From JANNHP01 sp031404455 (GTDB lineage Bacteria; Planctomycetota; JAJSAM01; JAJVHW01): a stretch of DNA of 17,763 nucleotides. The position numbers and the translations under genes were made by a program. Shown piece by piece: positions 15,191 through 17,763 of this stretch (the stretch's first letter is position 1; each line of letters opens with the position of its first letter). The notes below the pieces were generated by a model, which saw only the letters and a program-made list of their open reading frames with translations, had not been told where the DNA came from and searched no databases. The stretch is taken from contig JANNHP010000141.1 of the NCBI GenBank assembly GCA_031404455.1, forward strand, positions 1 through 17,763, in the 5' to 3' direction.

Positions 15191-15608
15191 TCACTTCCGA
15201 GCGCGGGAGGCCTTCGGTTCCGTCGTCCGGCCGTCGAAGTGCTCGTCGTCGGCTTGCGCCTCGGCTCGGGTGTGGTGGACGACGCCGTCGCGGTGGTTGG
15301 GCGGCGAGTACACCGTGTACAGCTTCAGCGGCACGTCGCCCCGTGTTGACGATGTTGTGGTTCGCCCCCGCGGGGACGACGACCGCGAAGCCCTCGCGGA
15401 TGCTGGTCCGGACGCCGTCGAGAACGGCCACGCCGCTGCCCTCCTCGACACGCAGGAACTGGTCGAGCGTGTGCACCTCGGCACCGATCTCCTCTTTCGG
15501 CTTCAGCGCCATGAGGACGAGCTGACACTTCTCGGCCGTGTAGAGCACGCGACGGAAGTCCTCGTTCCCGACGGCGAGAGCCTCGATGTCCTTCACGAAG
15601 CCTTTCAT
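15191..15608 (-). pseudogene. Cupin-domain protein with one-base frameshift
   Basis: From the ATG at 15608 (AAGGAGG 7 nt upstream) the frame reads a small cupin: IGAEVHTLDQFLRVEEGSG (41-59), with His46 as a likely metal ligand, and VVVPAGANHNIVNTG (76-90), with His84. After that Gly the frame becomes arginine-rich nonsense. One frame over, the natural continuation DVPLKLYTVYSPPNHRDG reads on to PKASRARK and a stop at 15191. Removing one G from the GGGG run (CCCC at 15339-15342, plus strand) restores a 138-residue protein of normal family length. It may be a real inactivating or phase-variable change or an assembly error; the excellent ribosome site and intact remainder favour a very recent event. 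If intact, it would be a cytoplasmic single-domain cupin of unknown substrate. Confidence 0.85.
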
Positions 15609-15800
15609 GACGTCTCCTCCTTCGGGCGCTGGCGGGCGCTGCGGCGCCGGCGGCGGGGTCGACCTCGGCACTGCGGAGCGCAACTCACCCTCTTGAACGC
15701 GCGGCGCGACGTGAACTTCGCACCAAACCGATTCCGTCGGCGTGAACGACGCCGGACGCGCTCGTCCTGCCGCCCCCGTCGCCCTGGCCGCGCCGCGCCC

Positions 15801-15816
15801 TGATGCAACTGCATCA
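15801..15816. promoter_or_regulatory. Perfect palindrome, possible operator
   Basis: tgatgca (15801-15807) and tgcatca (15810-15816) are exact inverted repeats with a 2-base centre. An outer arm, cgcgcc (15794-15799) with ggcgcg (15821-15826), could extend it into a hairpin. It lies in the 299-nt divergent gap between the cupin and the CRTAC1-type gene (15609-15907), which otherwise holds no convincing gene. Its AT content is higher than its surroundings. A dimeric repressor site or a transcription-terminating hairpin are both possible. Confidence 0.45.
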
Positions 15817-15907
15817 TCGCGGCGCGTCCGGTTCCCGCCGAGAGTGCGTCCCGACGTGCCGGGCGGCGGGCGATTGCGGGCGCCGGCCGCCGCACGGAGG
15901 AGCTTCG

Positions 15908-17614
15908 ATGCCGGAGACGAGTTCGAGGGCGGGCGCCCGAGGTGCGGCCGCGAGGCGCGCCGCGCTCGTTGCGGCGTTGGCGGCCGCGGCGTGCTCGCCG
16001 TCGACGCCGCGGGAGCCGGACGCACATTCCGTCGCCGCGCGCGCGGCGCCGGGCTCCGACGCGGACGCTTTCCGCGACGTCACCGCGTCGAGCGGAGTGG
16101 ACTTCGTCCACGTCCTCGCCGACGGCGCGCTCGATCTCCTCCCCGAGAGCGTCGGATCGGGCGTGACCTGCCTCGACTACGACGGCGACGGGAAGATGGA
16201 CCTCTTCTTCGTCGCGCAGGGCTGGAGCGACGACGTCCACACGGGCGAGCCGAAGCGCGGGATCACTCGGCACCGCCTCTACCGCAACCTCGGCGGCGCC
16301 CGCTTCGAGGACGTCACCGGCCGCGCGGGCGTCGGCCTCGAGGAGTTCGCGTTCTGCGCCGTGGCCGGCGACTACGACGACGACGGGCGGCCCGATCTCC
16401 TCGTCGTGGGGCAGGACGTGCGCCACCTCTTCCGCAACCGCGGCGACGGCACGTTCGAGGACGTCGCGGAGGCGGCGGGACTCGCCGGGTCGACGTGCGC
16501 GGTCGGCGCGGCGTTCCTCGACGCCGACGGCGACGGCCTCCTCGACATCTACGTCGGCAACTACCTCTCGTTCGACAAGGAGTACCGCCTCTACTTCAAG
16601 CCCGTCGTCTTCCCGGGCCCGCTCGCTTTCGCCGCGCAGGCGGACCAGCTCTACCTGAATCGCGGCGACGGCACGTTCGCGGACGCGTCGGAGGCCGCCG
16701 GCCTGCGCGCCTTCGAGCCGGGCCGCGCGATGGGCGTGTCGGTCATCGACCACGACCTCGACGGGAGGCCCGACCTCTACGTGGCGAACGACGCGACGGC
16801 GAGCTTCCTCCTCCACAACGCCGGCGGCGGGAAGTTCGAAGAGCGCGGCGTGCGCAGCGGCGTGGCCTACGGCGTGAACGGCGACGCCGCGGCGGCGATG
16901 GCCGCGATGGTCGGCGACATCGACGAGGACGGACGTCCCGACATGCGCGTCACGGCGTCCTCGTACGGTTCGATGTTCGTCAACCGGCCGGACGGCGGGT
17001 TCCAGGACCGCATCCTCAGGTGCGGGATCGCGGGCGCGTCGGGCCAGTGGCCGTCCTGGGGCGGCGGCTTCCTCGACTTCGACTGCGACGGGCACCTCGA
17101 CCTCTACGCCGCGAACGGCGACCTCTACCGGGCCACGGGCCGCCCCGACCTGCTCTTCCGCGGGAAGGGCGACGGGACGTTCGAGGACGTGTCCCTGACG
17201 TCGGGCGCGTGGTTCCGAGAGGAGCGCCCCGCCCGCGGCGCGTGCATCGTGGACCTCGACGACGACGCGCGCCTCGACGTCGTCGTGGCGCACATCGGCG
17301 GGCGCCCGGCGCTGCTGCGCAACCAGACGCGCGGGAACCACGGTGTGCTCGTCGCCCTGACGGCGCGCGCGAAGACGGCGTCGGGGCAGGGCGCCCGCGT
17401 CACCGTCTCGGCGGGCGGCCGCGACCGCGTGCAGCACCTCTGGCCCCGGAGCGGATACCTCGGCAGCGGCGACCCGAGACTTCACTTCGGCCTCGGCGAG
17501 GCGGACCGCATCGATCGTCTGGAGGTCGCGTGGACCGACGGCACGAAGCAGACGTTCACGGACCTCGCTCCGGACCGCGTCTACGCGGTCACGCAGGGAG
17601 GGTCGATCCAGTGA
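15908..17614 (+). CDS. CRTAC1-type FG-GAP/ASPIC-UnbV lipoprotein
   Basis: A 568-residue exported protein. The N-terminus (RRAALVAALAAAACS) is a signal peptide ending at Cys29 with a weak lipobox, so it is probably a lipoprotein. From about 88 to 460 it carries seven calcium-binding-like FG-GAP/VCBS loops: DYDGDGKMDL (90), DYDDDGRPDL (155), DADGDGLLDI (205), DHDLDGRPDL (281), DIDEDGRPDM (337), DFDCDGHLDL (390) and DLDDDARLDV (449). These would form a beta-propeller. Residues about 493-560 are the ASPIC/UnbV domain (GQGARVTVSAGGR, SGDPRLHFGLGEAD, EVAWTDGTKQTF). Such proteins are surface or adhesive proteins common in Planctomycetota and Acidobacteriota; the ligand is unknown. The ATG at 15908 is preceded by GGAGG at 7 nt; an upstream in-frame ATG at 15803 lacks a ribosome site and would place the signal peptide internally. 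Confidence 0.92.
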   Translation: MPETSSRAGARGAAARRAALVAALAAAACSPSTPREPDAHSVAARAAPGSDADAFRDVTASSGVDFVHVLADGALDLLPESVGSGVTCLDYDGDGKMDLFFVAQGWSDDVHTGEPKRGITRHRLYRNLGGARFEDVTGRAGVGLEEFAFCAVAGDYDDDGRPDLLVVGQDVRHLFRNRGDGTFEDVAEAAGLAGSTCAVGAAFLDADGDGLLDIYVGNYLSFDKEYRLYFKPVVFPGPLAFAAQADQLYLNRGDGTFADASEAAGLRAFEPGRAMGVSVIDHDLDGRPDLYVANDATASFLLHNAGGGKFEERGVRSGVAYGVNGDAAAAMAAMVGDIDEDGRPDMRVTASSYGSMFVNRPDGGFQDRILRCGIAGASGQWPSWGGGFLDFDCDGHLDLYAANGDLYRATGRPDLLFRGKGDGTFEDVSLTSGAWFREERPARGACIVDLDDDARLDVVVAHIGGRPALLRNQTRGNHGVLVALTARAKTASGQGARVTVSAGGRDRVQHLWPRSGYLGSGDPRLHFGLGEADRIDRLEVAWTDGTKQTFTDLAPDRVYAVTQGGSIQ

Positions 17615-17637
17615 GAGGGTGCGAAGAAACCCCACGC

Positions 17638-17756
17638 GAGCGACGGTTGAGCCCTGGCGAGCCTGCTGCAAGGCGCTCGCGTGAAGGCAACTCCGCTGAG
17701 TTTCCGAGCGCGAGCTACGCAGCAGCGGGCCGCCCGGGCTCAAACTCCCGTCGCTC
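17638..17756. repeat. Multi-stem inverted repeat
   Basis: A 119-nt nested palindrome that begins 23 bases after the lipoprotein stop. The outer arms are gagcgacgg-ttgagccc (17638-17654) and gggctcaa-actc-ccgtcgctc (17736-17756). Inside them pair ctgctgc (17663-17669) with gcagcag (17719-17725), gctcgcg (17675-17681) with cgcgagc (17709-17715), and aactc (17689-17693) with gagtt (17698-17702). It is unrelated in sequence to the repeat at 1-85 and 11049-11195. It could be a terminator, a REP-like element or a structured RNA. Confidence 0.6.
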
Positions 17757-17763
17757 CGTCCGG

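Noticed and set aside
15605..17743. Open minus-strand frame of 712 codons opposite the CRTAC1-type gene
   Set aside because: Composition is Val/Ala/Arg/Glu-rich with no recognisable motif, and the plus strand encodes seven clear FG-GAP loops and an ASPIC domain. It is a codon-bias shadow.
1..17763. CRISPR array, prophage, biosynthetic cluster or defence island
   Set aside because: No regularly spaced direct repeats, no integrase, capsid or transposase genes and no recognisable defence or biosynthetic core gene were found on either strand.

Overview
This is a very GC-rich bacterial window with short intergenic gaps and no rRNA, tRNA, CRISPR array or phage/transposase gene that I could recognise. 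The gene content points to a Planctomycetota-like or similar large-genome environmental bacterium. It includes a Ser/Thr kinase, a PP2C phosphatase fused to a cyclic-nucleotide-binding domain, a PEP-CTERM-sorted exported protein next to a TPR protein, and a CRTAC1-type FG-GAP/ASPIC-UnbV lipoprotein. Acidobacteriota, Gemmatimonadota or Myxococcota are not excluded. The phylum is inference from gene families only.

Left part (1-3513). The window opens inside a palindromic intergenic repeat (1-85), followed by an orphan AbrB/MazE-like antitoxin gene on the minus strand. Three plus-strand genes follow in tight order: a family 2 glycosyltransferase, a YdjM/DUF457-type membrane metal-dependent hydrolase (1-base overlap), and an SRPBCC-fold protein. 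They converge, across a hairpin, on a hormone-sensitive-lipase-family esterase.

Signalling part (3514-11195). A soluble protein with two kinase domains in tandem, an N-terminal pseudokinase and a C-terminal intact kinase, is the most unusual gene here. It converges on a broken chimeric gene: the first 143 residues of an alpha/beta hydrolase joined out of frame to the last 66 residues of a short-chain dehydrogenase. Then come a large polytopic membrane protein of unknown function, a 1-Cys-type peroxiredoxin, and a metallo-beta-lactamase-fold/rhodanese fusion (persulfide dioxygenase-like). Divergent from the last is the PP2C-cNMP-binding fusion. The kinase and the phosphatase could act as opposing partners, but they are not in one operon. 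A second, complete copy of the palindromic repeat (147 bp, perfect 13-bp terminal inverted repeats) follows the phosphatase.

Right part (11187-17763). A TPR protein gene overlaps a PEP-CTERM protein gene by ATGA on the minus strand, so the two are probably co-translated exosortase-linked envelope components. Divergent from them is an alpha/alpha-toroid (terpene-cyclase-like) protein. It converges on a cupin gene carrying a one-base frameshift in a C4/G4 run. A CRTAC1-type lipoprotein gene and a 119-nt multi-stem inverted repeat close the window.

Across the window, four genes without a Shine-Dalgarno sequence have a TANNNT -10-like hexamer only 6-9 nt before the start codon. This suggests leaderless transcripts. 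No multi-gene defence, secretion or biosynthetic system is visible. The candidates for novelty are the pseudokinase-kinase protein, the chimeric hydrolase/dehydrogenase remnant, and the two structured repeats.
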